Assembly: GCA_030743815.1 (NCBI GenBank)
Contig: JASLRT010000034.1
Location: 1-62,150 of the forward strand
Length of the DNA: 62,150 nucleotides
Source: Candidatus Neomarinimicrobiota bacterium
GTDB taxonomy: Bacteria; Fidelibacterota; Marinisomatia; Marinisomatales; S15-B10
Direction: 5' to 3'
Position 1 is the stretch's first letter, and the number at the start of each line of letters is the position of its first letter. Below the pieces are notes generated by a model, which saw only the letters and a list, made by a program, of their open reading frames with translations, made no database searches and was not told where the DNA came from. Both the position numbers and the translations under genes were made by a program. Shown piece by piece: positions 1 through 8,049 of this stretch.

Positions 1-1193
1 ACAGCAAATATTATTGGGAATAATATACGTTTTGGAATTGTAGTTACTTTAATCCATAATCGACTGCCAAAGAATCCAAGAGCTAATAAAATAATATTTG
101 CTAATAATAAGCTTGCAAGTAAACCATAAATAATGTCAGGACTAGAAATAAATAGTTGCGGACCGGGAGTAAGATCGTGAATCATTAACGCTCCGATCAG
201 TACGGCAGTGGAGGCACTGCCCGGTATTCCTAATGTCAATAATGGAATTAATGCACCGCCAACGGAACTACTGTTTGCTCCTTCTGCAGCTGCTACTCCT
301 TCCATGCTACCTTTTCCAAACTCCTCAGGTGTTTTGCTCATTTTTTGAGTCAAATCATAGGATATAAATGCAGCTATTGTTGCCCCCGCTCCCGGGAATA
401 TCCCGATTATTGTACCTATAACAGAAGAGCGCAAAATGGTCAATTTTAACTTCCAATATTCTAAGAAAGTTGGCCATTTTTGTTTACCGGAATCAGCAGC
501 TTTGCTGTCAAATTTTCCGTTTTCCAATTGTTTAAATATTTCGCTTAATGCAAATAAACCAATCAGTGCAGGTATCAAAACGAATCCATCATATAAGAAT
601 GATAGCCCAAATGTAAATCGGCTTACTCCTGAAATCGGATCTATACCTATAGTATTAATCAGTAGTCCAAACATTGCTGCAATAAATGCTTTGATCCAAT
701 TTTTTCCACCAAGTGATGCTACTGTGGTGAGCCCGAATATCGCTAAGGCGAAATACTCAGCCGGATGAAATTTCAAAGCGACTTTTGCAAGCGGACCTGA
801 GAAAAATATTAATATTAGAGTACCTACAATACCTCCAATTGTTGATGCTACTAGAGATACTCCAAGTGCCATACCCGGTTTACCTTTTTTAGTTAATGGG
901 TATCCGTCAAATGATGTAACTACAGATGATGGAGTGCCGGGTGCATTGATTGTTACAGCTGTAATGGAACCGCCATAGTTTGCAGCAATATAAATTGCGA
1001 CAAGTAAAATCAGTGCTAAAGTTGGAGTCATTGCATATGTAAAGGGGACTAGTAATGCCACTCCCATCGAAGGAGAAAGCCCCGGCGTTGCCCCTGCTAT
1101 AATACCCATTGTAACACCCAAAATAATTGTAAGGATAGGTATTACTCCAATTATGTATGAAAGTCCATCACCTAAATTTGAAAGTAATTCCAT
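1..1193 (-). CDS. tctA: TctA, large membrane subunit of tripartite tricarboxylate transporter (3' end cut by window edge)
   Basis: This is the large, many-spanning permease subunit of a TTT-family secondary transporter, which takes up carboxylates delivered by a periplasmic binding protein. The minus-strand frame is open from the ATG at 1193 to the window edge, giving about 397 residues against roughly 500 for a complete TctA. The start MELLSNLGDG is followed by the glycine/proline-rich family signatures GATPGLSPSMGVALL, INAPGTPSSV and FPGAGATIAAFISY, and by GIPGSASTAVLIGAL. The start codon overlaps the stop of the upstream TctC-TctB gene by one base (TAATG), so the two are probably translationally coupled. 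The gene is AT-rich compared with most of the window: 22 of 60 bases are G or C at 601-660. The substrate cannot be read from sequence. The family call is firm; the C-terminus is not visible. Confidence 0.93.
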   Translation of the reverse strand, partial: MELLSNLGDGLSYIIGVIPILTIILGVTMGIIAGATPGLSPSMGVALLVPFTYAMTPTLALILLVAIYIAANYGGSITAVTINAPGTPSSVVTSFDGYPLTKKGKPGMALGVSLVASTIGGIVGTLILIFFSGPLAKVALKFHPAEYFALAIFGLTTVASLGGKNWIKAFIAAMFGLLINTIGIDPISGVSRFTFGLSFLYDGFVLIPALIGLFALSEIFKQLENGKFDSKAADSGKQKWPTFLEYWKLKLTILRSSVIGTIIGIFPGAGATIAAFISYDLTQKMSKTPEEFGKGSMEGVAAAEGANSSSVGGALIPLLTLGIPGSASTAVLIGALMIHDLTPGPQLFISSPDIIYGLLASLLLANIILLALGFFGSRLWIKVTTIPKRILFPIIFA

Positions 1194-2704
1194 TAGAATA
1201 ATCCCTCAAACCACTTACCAAGCGGAAGCGGTACAAATAATATCTTATAGAAAATGATATATGAAAACACAATCCATGTTGCAGATGTAATGAGCATTAC
1301 TTTTATATTCTTATAACCTAAATAAATCATTCCGGTAATCATAAAAACAAAAGTGCTTAGGAAATACCCGACATAATTCATCACTAATAAATAAACTACA
1401 AGGAAGCCAATAAATGTTAGAACAATATCAACTCTCGGTCCTGCGTGCTCTACACCCTCTTTATTCCTTAACGTTTTTACTAATAGTAAAAGAGAAAGTG
1501 GAACTAAGGCAAATATCCATAAACGAGGAACAACAGCTGGTCCAACTTCACCACTCACCGGAAAAATGAAAGATTGTAGATAAAATACTATTGAAATTAA
1601 TAGGAAAAAGCCAATTACCATTATCCTGCCAAAAGTATTTGAGAACGATGATTTATATATCAAGTATCCCGCTAAACCAATGACAGTAATCAAACCTATG
1701 GTTAAAATTAATAAAGGGGTCCCCTCTCCATATTTACTTAACCCGTTATTACTAGAAGTAGAAATAATCTCCGACTTCGTTAGATAATATTCGAATGTTT
1801 CAACATCCTGCTTAACAATATCAGTAAACTCATCACCGCCAATGAATTCAACATCAATACCGCCCTTTTCCCAAAATTCTTTCCAATCAGGATCTACTGT
1901 AACTTGTTGGAATAGGTTAGTATACCATTCAATAACATCAGGTGGTGTTCCTGCTTTTAGGGCAAACCCACGCCACATATATTCATTGTTTAGTGTAGTC
2001 GTACCAAGTTCAGCGAAAGTTGGTGCATTAGGGAAAGCTTCTAACCTCTCATCACTTGAAACTGCAGCAATGTACAAATCAGGGTTACCAAGAGCATCGC
2101 GTGGATTACCAACATAAGCAACTCCCTGCTCACCAAGTAAAGCAGCAATTGCTTTTCCACCACTTTTGTATGGAATCCATTTGGCATACATACCATATTC
2201 ATCCCATATTTTCATAGCGGTTACATGATCTAATCCACCAGCTGCTGGTCCCACCCAATTCTGTTCTCCGGGATTTTGTAATGCATCATTGACAATATCA
2301 TTCCATTCAAAAATATCATTTTCTACATTTGTCAAAACGCATTCGGGATCAGCCATTAACATTGCCGTCCAATGCAGCGCATTTACATAATCGCGACCAC
2401 CTACTTGAATGAATTTGGCAATATTTGATTTTGTACAAGCATAAAGATTGTATCCGTCTTCAGGAGCTTGTAGTACCTTTTTCAATGCAACAATTCCACC
2501 GGCACCGGGTTTATTTTCAACGACAAATGTCGCATCTACGTATTTATCCGCTACACTTGCAAATTTGCGAGCTGTTATGTCGATTAATCCGCCCGGACCT
2601 GTATAGACAACAATTTTGATAGGTTTATCAGGGAAACCCGCAAACACAATACCGAAAAGGAGGAAAAATAAAATACAAAATTTAAGTGTTGATTTAATCA
2701 CCAT
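1193..2704 (-). CDS. TctC-TctB fusion: periplasmic binding protein joined to small membrane subunit of TTT transporter
   Basis: This 503-residue protein combines two subunits that are normally separate. Residues 1-23 are a signal peptide. Residues 24-315 are a TctC/Bug-type binding protein (KPIKIVVYTGPGGLIDITAR, then VVENKPGAGGIVALKKV, and AGTPPDVIEWY near the end of the domain). A single hydrophobic segment lies at about 329-350. Residues 358-503 form a four-helix TctB domain, including FPVSGEVGPAVVPRLWIF and a C-terminal helix ending FVPLPLGKWFEGLF. The added helix at 329-350 would let the periplasmic TctC chain cross the membrane so that TctB can enter from the cytoplasmic side; this is inference. 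The gene lies directly upstream of tctA with a one-base overlap and shares its AT-rich composition. The standard layout has separate tctC, tctB and tctA. No frameshift is needed, as the frame is continuous. Confidence 0.88.
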   Translation of the reverse strand: MVIKSTLKFCILFFLLFGIVFAGFPDKPIKIVVYTGPGGLIDITARKFASVADKYVDATFVVENKPGAGGIVALKKVLQAPEDGYNLYACTKSNIAKFIQVGGRDYVNALHWTAMLMADPECVLTNVENDIFEWNDIVNDALQNPGEQNWVGPAAGGLDHVTAMKIWDEYGMYAKWIPYKSGGKAIAALLGEQGVAYVGNPRDALGNPDLYIAAVSSDERLEAFPNAPTFAELGTTTLNNEYMWRGFALKAGTPPDVIEWYTNLFQQVTVDPDWKEFWEKGGIDVEFIGGDEFTDIVKQDVETFEYYLTKSEIISTSSNNGLSKYGEGTPLLILTIGLITVIGLAGYLIYKSSFSNTFGRIMVIGFFLLISIVFYLQSFIFPVSGEVGPAVVPRLWIFALVPLSLLLLVKTLRNKEGVEHAGPRVDIVLTFIGFLVVYLLVMNYVGYFLSTFVFMITGMIYLGYKNIKVMLITSATWIVFSYIIFYKILFVPLPLGKWFEGLF

Positions 2705-2763
2705 TTTTTAGGTTGATGTTAAATCATTATTCAAACAACCCCGTTATGGATTGTTCTATTTTT

Positions 2764-3240
2764 TTACCAGGTTGTATAAGGATTTTTCAAAAGCATCATA
2801 TTATAATACTTTACCTGCCCGGTCACCTCATCACCCACAAAATCCGGTTTATTGAACTGTTGATCTTCACTTTCCAGCTCAACCTCAGCAATAATTAGAC
2901 CATCATTTACACCGTGAAATTCGTCCACTTCCCAAATAAGCCCACCGTATTCATATTTATATCGTGTCTTTTCAATTAAAGGTTGATCACAGAGTGTCAA
3001 CAGATGATCCGCATCTGATACCGATATCTCCGTCTCAAATTCATAACGGCTGGTGCCGCTCTTATCGCCCATCCCTTTTATGGTTAAAACACCCTTCTTC
3101 CCGGCCGATGTCTCTACAGTCCTGATGCGGACAGCACGTTCCTTCTGCGGCTGGAGATAGCCCTGGCGCAGTGTCGTCCCCTCCATATCTTGAGGTAGAC
3201 TATCCTTTACCAGGAACTTGCGTTCGATCTCTTGCGTCAT
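2764..3240 (-). CDS. CYTH-domain protein (triphosphate tunnel metalloenzyme)
   Basis: This 158-residue protein carries the CYTH signature EIERKFLV at residues 4-11, in which the alternating Glu and Lys residues line the triphosphate tunnel. Further tunnel-type residues follow: VRIRT near 37-41, LTIKG near 52-56, YEFETEI near 66-72, KTRY near 90-93, WEVDEF near 103-108 and IAEVELE near 117-123. Members of this small bacterial branch usually hydrolyse inorganic triphosphate or related substrates, and a few make cyclic AMP. The length is typical of single-domain members. It lies 13 bases downstream of another gene with a CYTH-like pattern and is probably co-transcribed with it. The exact substrate is not determinable here; the family is clear. 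Confidence 0.88.
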   Translation of the reverse strand: MTQEIERKFLVKDSLPQDMEGTTLRQGYLQPQKERAVRIRTVETSAGKKGVLTIKGMGDKSGTSRYEFETEISVSDADHLLTLCDQPLIEKTRYKYEYGGLIWEVDEFHGVNDGLIIAEVELESEDQQFNKPDFVGDEVTGQVKYYNMMLLKNPYTTW

Positions 3241-3253
3241 ATCATAACCCCCT

Positions 3254-3895
3254 TCAATTTGCTAACGGTTTGTCGATCCAACCGATGGTGCGCTTGATGG
3301 CCTGAAGGTAGTTGATGTTTTCCACCCCCTCAAGACCTACATCACTCAACGTTTTCAGTACATCCGGAATTTCAGTCGATTCGGAATTGATGGTTACCAC
3401 AGTGTTACCGTCAATCTCCACATTGGCCACTTCACAAATAGTATCGTTCACCATGTGCCCGAACCGCTCCTTATTTACGGTCACGGCTTGCAGATCTGGA
3501 TGAGCCTTCACGAGGGCAAGAAATTCGTCCCGGGTATACTCCTCTTTTTCGAATGCCGGCATATCCACCTGAAAGGCAGGAAAGACTTCTCCCTCGAGTA
3601 CAGTGCAAGATACAGGAAACTCCGCCTTCATGAGAGGATTCCACTGTTCAAGACCGTCTGTTGTCTGCACATAGGTCTTGATGTCCATTTTACCGCCGCG
3701 GATCTTAGTATTGTTGACGTCATTCGTACGTGACATAATATAGATCTCATCCGAGTGTCTCACTTTAACATGTTCCGGGACCGGCGCTGACAGTTCTGCC
3801 ATCCGTGAGGCCTCCCGTGCGAAGTCAGTTCCGAATGATCGGAACTCGAACCTCGGCTTTGATATTTCACCGATCTTCATCTTTTCTTGTGCCAT
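3254..3895 (-). CDS. CYTH-like protein of unknown function
   Basis: This 213-residue soluble protein has no signal peptide or membrane segment. Its pattern resembles a divergent triphosphate-tunnel fold: an early PRFEFRSFG strand, then EIYIMSR, TKIRGGKMDIKTY, LEQWNPLMKAEFPV, VTVNKERF, CEVANVEIDG and TINSES, ending with NYLQAIKRTIGW. The alternating charged strands and the K/R-rich middle fit CYTH, but the canonical ExExK is replaced by FEFR, so the assignment is inference. It is the first gene of a two-gene unit with the clear CYTH protein 13 bases downstream. The pairing makes a shared or modified triphosphate substrate plausible. A start at 3895 gives MAQEKMKIGE; the codon at residue 6 is another possible start. 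Confidence 0.7.
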   Translation of the reverse strand: MAQEKMKIGEISKPRFEFRSFGTDFAREASRMAELSAPVPEHVKVRHSDEIYIMSRTNDVNNTKIRGGKMDIKTYVQTTDGLEQWNPLMKAEFPVSCTVLEGEVFPAFQVDMPAFEKEEYTRDEFLALVKAHPDLQAVTVNKERFGHMVNDTICEVANVEIDGNTVVTINSESTEIPDVLKTLSDVGLEGVENINYLQAIKRTIGWIDKPLAN

Positions 3896-4054
3896 GATAG
3901 ACCTCTCCTATGCTAAGACTGTTAAGTAATTCACAAATACCGTGCCAAGAGCAGCAAAACGATCTGTCGAGAGATCGAGGATGGAGGAACTTAACGGGAG
4001 ATGCCTCCAATTCGCCAATAAGACGAACTGTTGTCACTTATAGGGTACTTATAC

Positions 4055-5380
4055 TCAACCGGTGAGCCCATATCGCTGCATTTTGCTTCGCAGCGTAGTT
4101 CGAGGAACTTTGAGCATCTCGGCAGCATCTTTCTGACGCCATTTGCACTTCTCAAGGGCTTCCAGAATCATCGATTTTTCCAGCGCCGTTGTGGCTTCTG
4201 TCAGACTCGAAGCATCCGCATCAATCAGAGCCGTTTCAGGTTTGTGGAAATGTGAGGGTAATAGACTGGCCTCCAGCGTTTTTTCTTGGGCAAGGGCGAT
4301 CATCTGGATTATCACGTTCTCGAGTTCACGTACATTCCCAGGCCACTGATACTCCATAAACCTTTCCAACAACGCCGGCGTCATAGTGTAACCATCGCCA
4401 AACTTATCAAGGGAATGTGCGGCTAAGAGAGGAATGTCTGACTGTCTTTCGCGCAGCGGAGGTATCTGGACATTTACCACGTTCAGACGATAAAACAGAT
4501 CGTCCCTGAATTCTCCCTCCTCCATTTTGTGTCTCAGATCGACCTTTGTGGCTGCTACGATCCGCACATCCACAGAAATGGTCTGCTGACCGCCCACCCT
4601 CTCAATTTCGCGCTCCTCGATGGCACGCAACAGCTTCACCTGTAGAGGCTTTGGCAAATCGTCAATATCATCGAGAAAAATGGTGCCTCCATCGGCCCGT
4701 TCAAATCGGCCGATGCTCCGTTTCGCCGCTCCGGTAAAAGCTCCCTTCTCGTGGCCAAACAGTTCACTCTCAAACAGAGATTCAGGCAGAGCCGAACAGC
4801 TTACCTTTATCAGTGGTCCGCCTTTTCTTGCGCTCAGATCGTGGAGTAGATCCGCTATCAATTCTTTGCCTGTTCCGCTCTCACCCTCAAGAAGTACCGT
4901 GTGCTCGCCCGGCGCTGACTGATGAATGCGTTCCAGAGATCGCCGGAAGGACGGTGCGTTGCCGATAATCTCATGCTTCTCAGAAAGACGTCCCTTCAGC
5001 TCTCTGTTTTCGCTCAATAGCGACTGGTAACTATCCAGTTGAGCCATGCGGTGGAGAAGTTCCTCCTGCGAGAATGGTTTAGTCAGGTAATCGTGTGCCC
5101 CCATCTTTAAAGCCTCAACGGCAGATTCAACGGTTGCATAGGCTGTCATAAGAACAACATGCGTCGAGGGCGACCGTTTCTTCACTCGCCTCAGAATTTC
5201 AATGCCGTCATAGCCCGGCAGGCGCAAATCGGTGAGGACCACATCAAACACTTCTTTTCCAAGCGCTTCAGCCCCTTTTTTACCGTCACTGCACGGATGG
5301 ACCGCGTACCCCGCTTTACGCAACGCCTTGTTAAGCGACACTCTCAGAATTTTTTCATCTTCTATTAACAGTATTTTCAT
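4055..5380 (-). CDS. Sigma-54-dependent response regulator, NtrC/AtoC type
   Basis: This 441-residue cytoplasmic transcription activator has three domains. Residues 1-120 are a receiver with acidic pocket EDE at 7-9, phospho-acceptor D51 in VVLTDLRLPG, T84 and K101 (KPF). Residues about 138-365 are the AAA+ domain: Walker A GESGTGKE at 166-173, the sigma-54-contacting GAFTGA loop at 213-218, Walker B GGTIFLDD at 231-238, and the WPGNVRELENV motif. A Fis-type helix-turn-helix ends the protein (KWRQKDAAEMLKVPRTTLRSKM). All catalytic signatures are intact, so it should drive sigma-54 promoters after phosphorylation. It is the last gene of a three-gene unit, and its ATG overlaps the kinase stop by one base (TAATG). 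I searched the operon's upstream region and found no -24/-12 site with correct spacing, so the targets are probably elsewhere. Confidence 0.95.
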   Translation of the reverse strand: MKILLIEDEKILRVSLNKALRKAGYAVHPCSDGKKGAEALGKEVFDVVLTDLRLPGYDGIEILRRVKKRSPSTHVVLMTAYATVESAVEALKMGAHDYLTKPFSQEELLHRMAQLDSYQSLLSENRELKGRLSEKHEIIGNAPSFRRSLERIHQSAPGEHTVLLEGESGTGKELIADLLHDLSARKGGPLIKVSCSALPESLFESELFGHEKGAFTGAAKRSIGRFERADGGTIFLDDIDDLPKPLQVKLLRAIEEREIERVGGQQTISVDVRIVAATKVDLRHKMEEGEFRDDLFYRLNVVNVQIPPLRERQSDIPLLAAHSLDKFGDGYTMTPALLERFMEYQWPGNVRELENVIIQMIALAQEKTLEASLLPSHFHKPETALIDADASSLTEATTALEKSMILEALEKCKWRQKDAAEMLKVPRTTLRSKMQRYGLTG

Positions 5381-6807
5381 TACGATCCCAAAGGCAGCAA
5401 CACGGTAAATTTAGCACCCTTTGTTCCGTTAGAAGATACATCAATCCGACCCCTAAGTCCGTGGACAATCTCCCTTGTCACATAAAGACCCAGTCCTGTC
5501 CCTTCTCCCACCTGCTTTGTGGTGAAAAAAGGCTCAAACAGGTGCAGCATGACGTCTTCTGAGATACCATGACCATCGTCCTCTATCTCCAGGGTGACCA
5601 TACCATCAGCTTCTCCCGTACGGCACACTATATGGCCATTTTCATCCACTGCATCAAGAGCATTAATAATGAGGTTCATACAAATCTCATCCAAGAGATG
5701 GGGATCGCAATAGAGTGCCGGTAGACCGTCTGGATTTTCAAACTTTACATCCGCTTTCTTTGATTGAATAGTGTAGTCCAGGAGCTGGACAGCATTCGTC
5801 ACCGCATCCGCCAGAGAAGCGTCAGTCGTTACATCGCCTCTTCTACGGGAAAAACCGAGCAGTTTTGTGATGACAGATTCAATTTTCTTCAGTGCTTCAT
5901 CGATAAGCGTCAGATACTCTTGACGCTCTTTCTCATCACTCGCATCTGAAAGAATATTGGTGATGGCGTGTCTGATGCCTGTGAGCGGGTTATTAATTTC
6001 ATGAGCAACGCCCGCCGCCAGTCTCCCCACCGAGGCCAGTTTTTCCGCGTGAAAGAGGCTTCGCTCAGAATCGCGCAGTTCCTGACTTGACTGGATGAGT
6101 CGCTCTCTCATTTCATTAAATCGGGTGGCAAGTCTTCCGATCTCATCATCCCCTTCAGGAAGATCGATCTGAGACTCTCCAAAGCTGAACTGATCCACGG
6201 CAACCATCATCCGATTCAACCTCTTGGTGATCTGTTCAGCCATCAGATTGACAACAGCAAGCGTGATCAAAATGACGGTAAAACCTGCGAAACTTATAAG
6301 GATGAGAGCATACCGTACTTCAGTTTGAACCTTGGTGGCGTCGAATCCGAGAACGAGATAACCCCAGACCTTGGATGATATCCCGATGGAGGCGGTTGTC
6401 TGCAGTATCCATTCACTTTTCGACCGATAGATATAATCACCCAGTTGAGAAGGAGGCATCCTCTTGAACCATTCTCCCTCCGTGCTGGATGCCAGCGCTG
6501 AGCTGCCTGCTGCATCCACGAAAACTGCATAGATAATTGCCTGATCCTGATCCGAGCGAAGAGTTCGCAAGGTGCGGTGGAAATAGTCTTCCGGTGGCGA
6601 TTTTCCCATTTCACTAGACAGCATGGCATCGGTCAGCGGGATGGCGCCGATGTGGGCAACACTCTGAGCGGACCGCATATGTTTCTCTAGAACGAGCCGT
6701 TTCATGCGGCCGAATACAAGCACCATAGTCACGGCAACCACACCGATCAACAATGTACCGAAGAGGAGAGTCAGCCGGGCCTTGAGAGTTTGGGGGAGAG
6801 TGAACAT
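5380..6807 (-). CDS. Membrane sensor histidine kinase (HAMP, HisKA, HATPase)
   Basis: This 475-residue inner-membrane kinase has a transmembrane segment at about 12-32, a periplasmic sensing region at about 33-165, and a second transmembrane segment at about 166-188. A HAMP linker follows (IGRLATRFNEMRERL near 223-237). The dimerisation domain carries the phosphorylated His at residue 269 in AAGVAHEINNPLTGI. The ATP-binding domain has an N box (NLIINALDA, 378-386), a G1 box (DDGHGI), the F box (FEPFFTTK) and G2 (GEGTGLGL). The H-box form is typical of NtrB/AtoS-like kinases that pair with NtrC-type regulators, which matches the gene immediately downstream. It overlaps the upstream PhnD-like gene by one base (TGATG). 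The likely signal is the liganded PhnD-like protein, which is inference from gene order. Confidence 0.94.
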   Translation of the reverse strand: MFTLPQTLKARLTLLFGTLLIGVVAVTMVLVFGRMKRLVLEKHMRSAQSVAHIGAIPLTDAMLSSEMGKSPPEDYFHRTLRTLRSDQDQAIIYAVFVDAAGSSALASSTEGEWFKRMPPSQLGDYIYRSKSEWILQTTASIGISSKVWGYLVLGFDATKVQTEVRYALILISFAGFTVILITLAVVNLMAEQITKRLNRMMVAVDQFSFGESQIDLPEGDDEIGRLATRFNEMRERLIQSSQELRDSERSLFHAEKLASVGRLAAGVAHEINNPLTGIRHAITNILSDASDEKERQEYLTLIDEALKKIESVITKLLGFSRRRGDVTTDASLADAVTNAVQLLDYTIQSKKADVKFENPDGLPALYCDPHLLDEICMNLIINALDAVDENGHIVCRTGEADGMVTLEIEDDGHGISEDVMLHLFEPFFTTKQVGEGTGLGLYVTREIVHGLRGRIDVSSNGTKGAKFTVLLPLGS

Positions 6808-7715
6808 CAGCGCGTGCCGCTTCCGATTATATTCCTGATGATGTCGTAATCCTTATTCTGGGCCAACTCAAAACCGTGGGAAAATTCCTCATCCCACGAT
6901 TCAAGACGCTCTCGCATCCCGGGGTCAGCCGGATCGATGGCAAGCAATGCATCGCTGATTGCCTTCTCTATCTCCCGAGGAGTCTGACTGGATACGACAA
7001 TGGGAGTAGACGGGATCGGCGGCGATATGTGGAAAACCTTCAACCCCTTCGCGACGTACTGATCAGCCACCACGCTTTTGACTACGCCAGCGTCAAATTC
7101 CCCACTGAGCACTCTCTCCGCAACAGTCGTATGATAGGGAACAAATTCATATCGTAACAAATCGTCCGGCATGATAGAAGAATGCGCTGAAAGGTAGTGG
7201 GGCATCCACTGCCCCGTTAGAGATTCTTCCGATGGAAACAACAGTCTTTTGCCTCTCAAGTCAGGCAAATCCTCAATGGGACTGTCACTCCGGGTGACAA
7301 AGACGATGTGGAAGTAGTCTTTTCCTTTTGCATTAAGCGGTCTTAGCAGAACGTTGAGACCGTACTCTTTCTGTGAGGTGACATAGATGAGGCTTCCGAG
7401 GGAGGCAGCACATATTTCTCCGGAGCCTAGTTGTTCAGCCGTTCCGGCGTACGATGTGCTAAGTTTCAGTTCAAAAAGATACGGGGTCTTTTCAGACAGA
7501 TAGTCCATGATGGGCTGATAACCGAGATATATCTCGCGGGGAGTATACCGCGACACGACCCCAAAGTACTGCACCGGTTTGTCCACAAACCTGCTCTCTC
7601 TGACCGGTTCTGCAATCGGAATTGAGATATCCGTGGCCCAGCGAAGAGAAAGCCATATAACCGCGGAGGCGGATGCTAAGGCAACGATGAGCGGGAGTCT
7701 GTCACTTCTTTTCAT
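6807..7715 (-). CDS. PhnD-like periplasmic solute-binding protein, probable sensor input for the kinase
   Basis: This 302-residue protein starts with a membrane-targeting segment (residues 7-27) and continues as a PhnD-family (phosphate/phosphonate/phosphite-type) type II binding protein: YFGVVSRYTPREIYLGYQPI near 49-68, AGTAEQLGSGEICAASLGSL, then VFVTRSDSPIEDLPDLRGKR and GEFDAGVVKS. There is no lipobox Cys, so it may be membrane-anchored by its uncleaved N-terminus or released. No ABC permease or ATPase gene lies nearby. Instead its stop codon overlaps the start of a histidine kinase gene, which is followed by an NtrC-type regulator. This suggests that ligand binding is sensed rather than transported. 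The ligand is unknown; phosphate-like oxyanions and other small anions are possible. The family call is good and the sensing role is inferred. Confidence 0.85.
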   Translation of the reverse strand: MKRSDRLPLIVALASASAVIWLSLRWATDISIPIAEPVRESRFVDKPVQYFGVVSRYTPREIYLGYQPIMDYLSEKTPYLFELKLSTSYAGTAEQLGSGEICAASLGSLIYVTSQKEYGLNVLLRPLNAKGKDYFHIVFVTRSDSPIEDLPDLRGKRLLFPSEESLTGQWMPHYLSAHSSIMPDDLLRYEFVPYHTTVAERVLSGEFDAGVVKSVVADQYVAKGLKVFHISPPIPSTPIVVSSQTPREIEKAISDALLAIDPADPGMRERLESWDEEFSHGFELAQNKDYDIIRNIIGSGTR

Positions 7716-7791
7716 GATGGCTGATAGGTCAATGCAGAATTAATCTCGCGAAAACAGTCAAGTGTAATTTACTCCGCAAATCCAATTTACG

Positions 7792-8046
7792 CTACCAGTC
7801 CTGGTGCAGGGCAAAGACCAGACTGATCCTTAAGTCAAGTCTTGGTGAGACTTTGAGTCCAAACCGGAGGTGAAGAGGAGCATAAGGAATCTGCAGTCAG
7901 CGCTGGGAACGGAATACTCCATCTGCAAAAAAACGAGGAAACTCCTCGGCAATCCTCCCTTGCTTCAAATATTCCATTGATATAGATTTGGGAGAGAGCA
8001 ACTCAGACAGATCGTTCTGTGATAAACAATTTCCTGCATCGATCAT
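7792..8046 (-). pseudogene. Possible degenerate short reading frame upstream of the PhnD-like operon
   Basis: The 334-base gap between 7716 and 8049 holds no convincing intact gene. One minus-strand frame runs from an ATG at 8046 for 49 codons to a TGA at 7897-7899, then continues in the same frame for about 34 more codons to a TAG at 7792-7794. The second part (HLRFGLKVSPRLDLRISL) has the alternating pattern of an outer-membrane beta hairpin. This could be a decayed gene with an in-frame stop, or chance. No clear ribosome-binding site, sigma-54 site or terminator was recognised in the gap. Confidence 0.18.
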
Positions 8047-8049
8047 GCC

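Noticed and set aside
7951-7966. Possible sigma-54 promoter (GGCAATCC...TTGC) upstream of the surface block
   Set aside because: The spacing between the GG and GC elements is 12 instead of the required 10 bases, so it does not fit the -24/-12 consensus.
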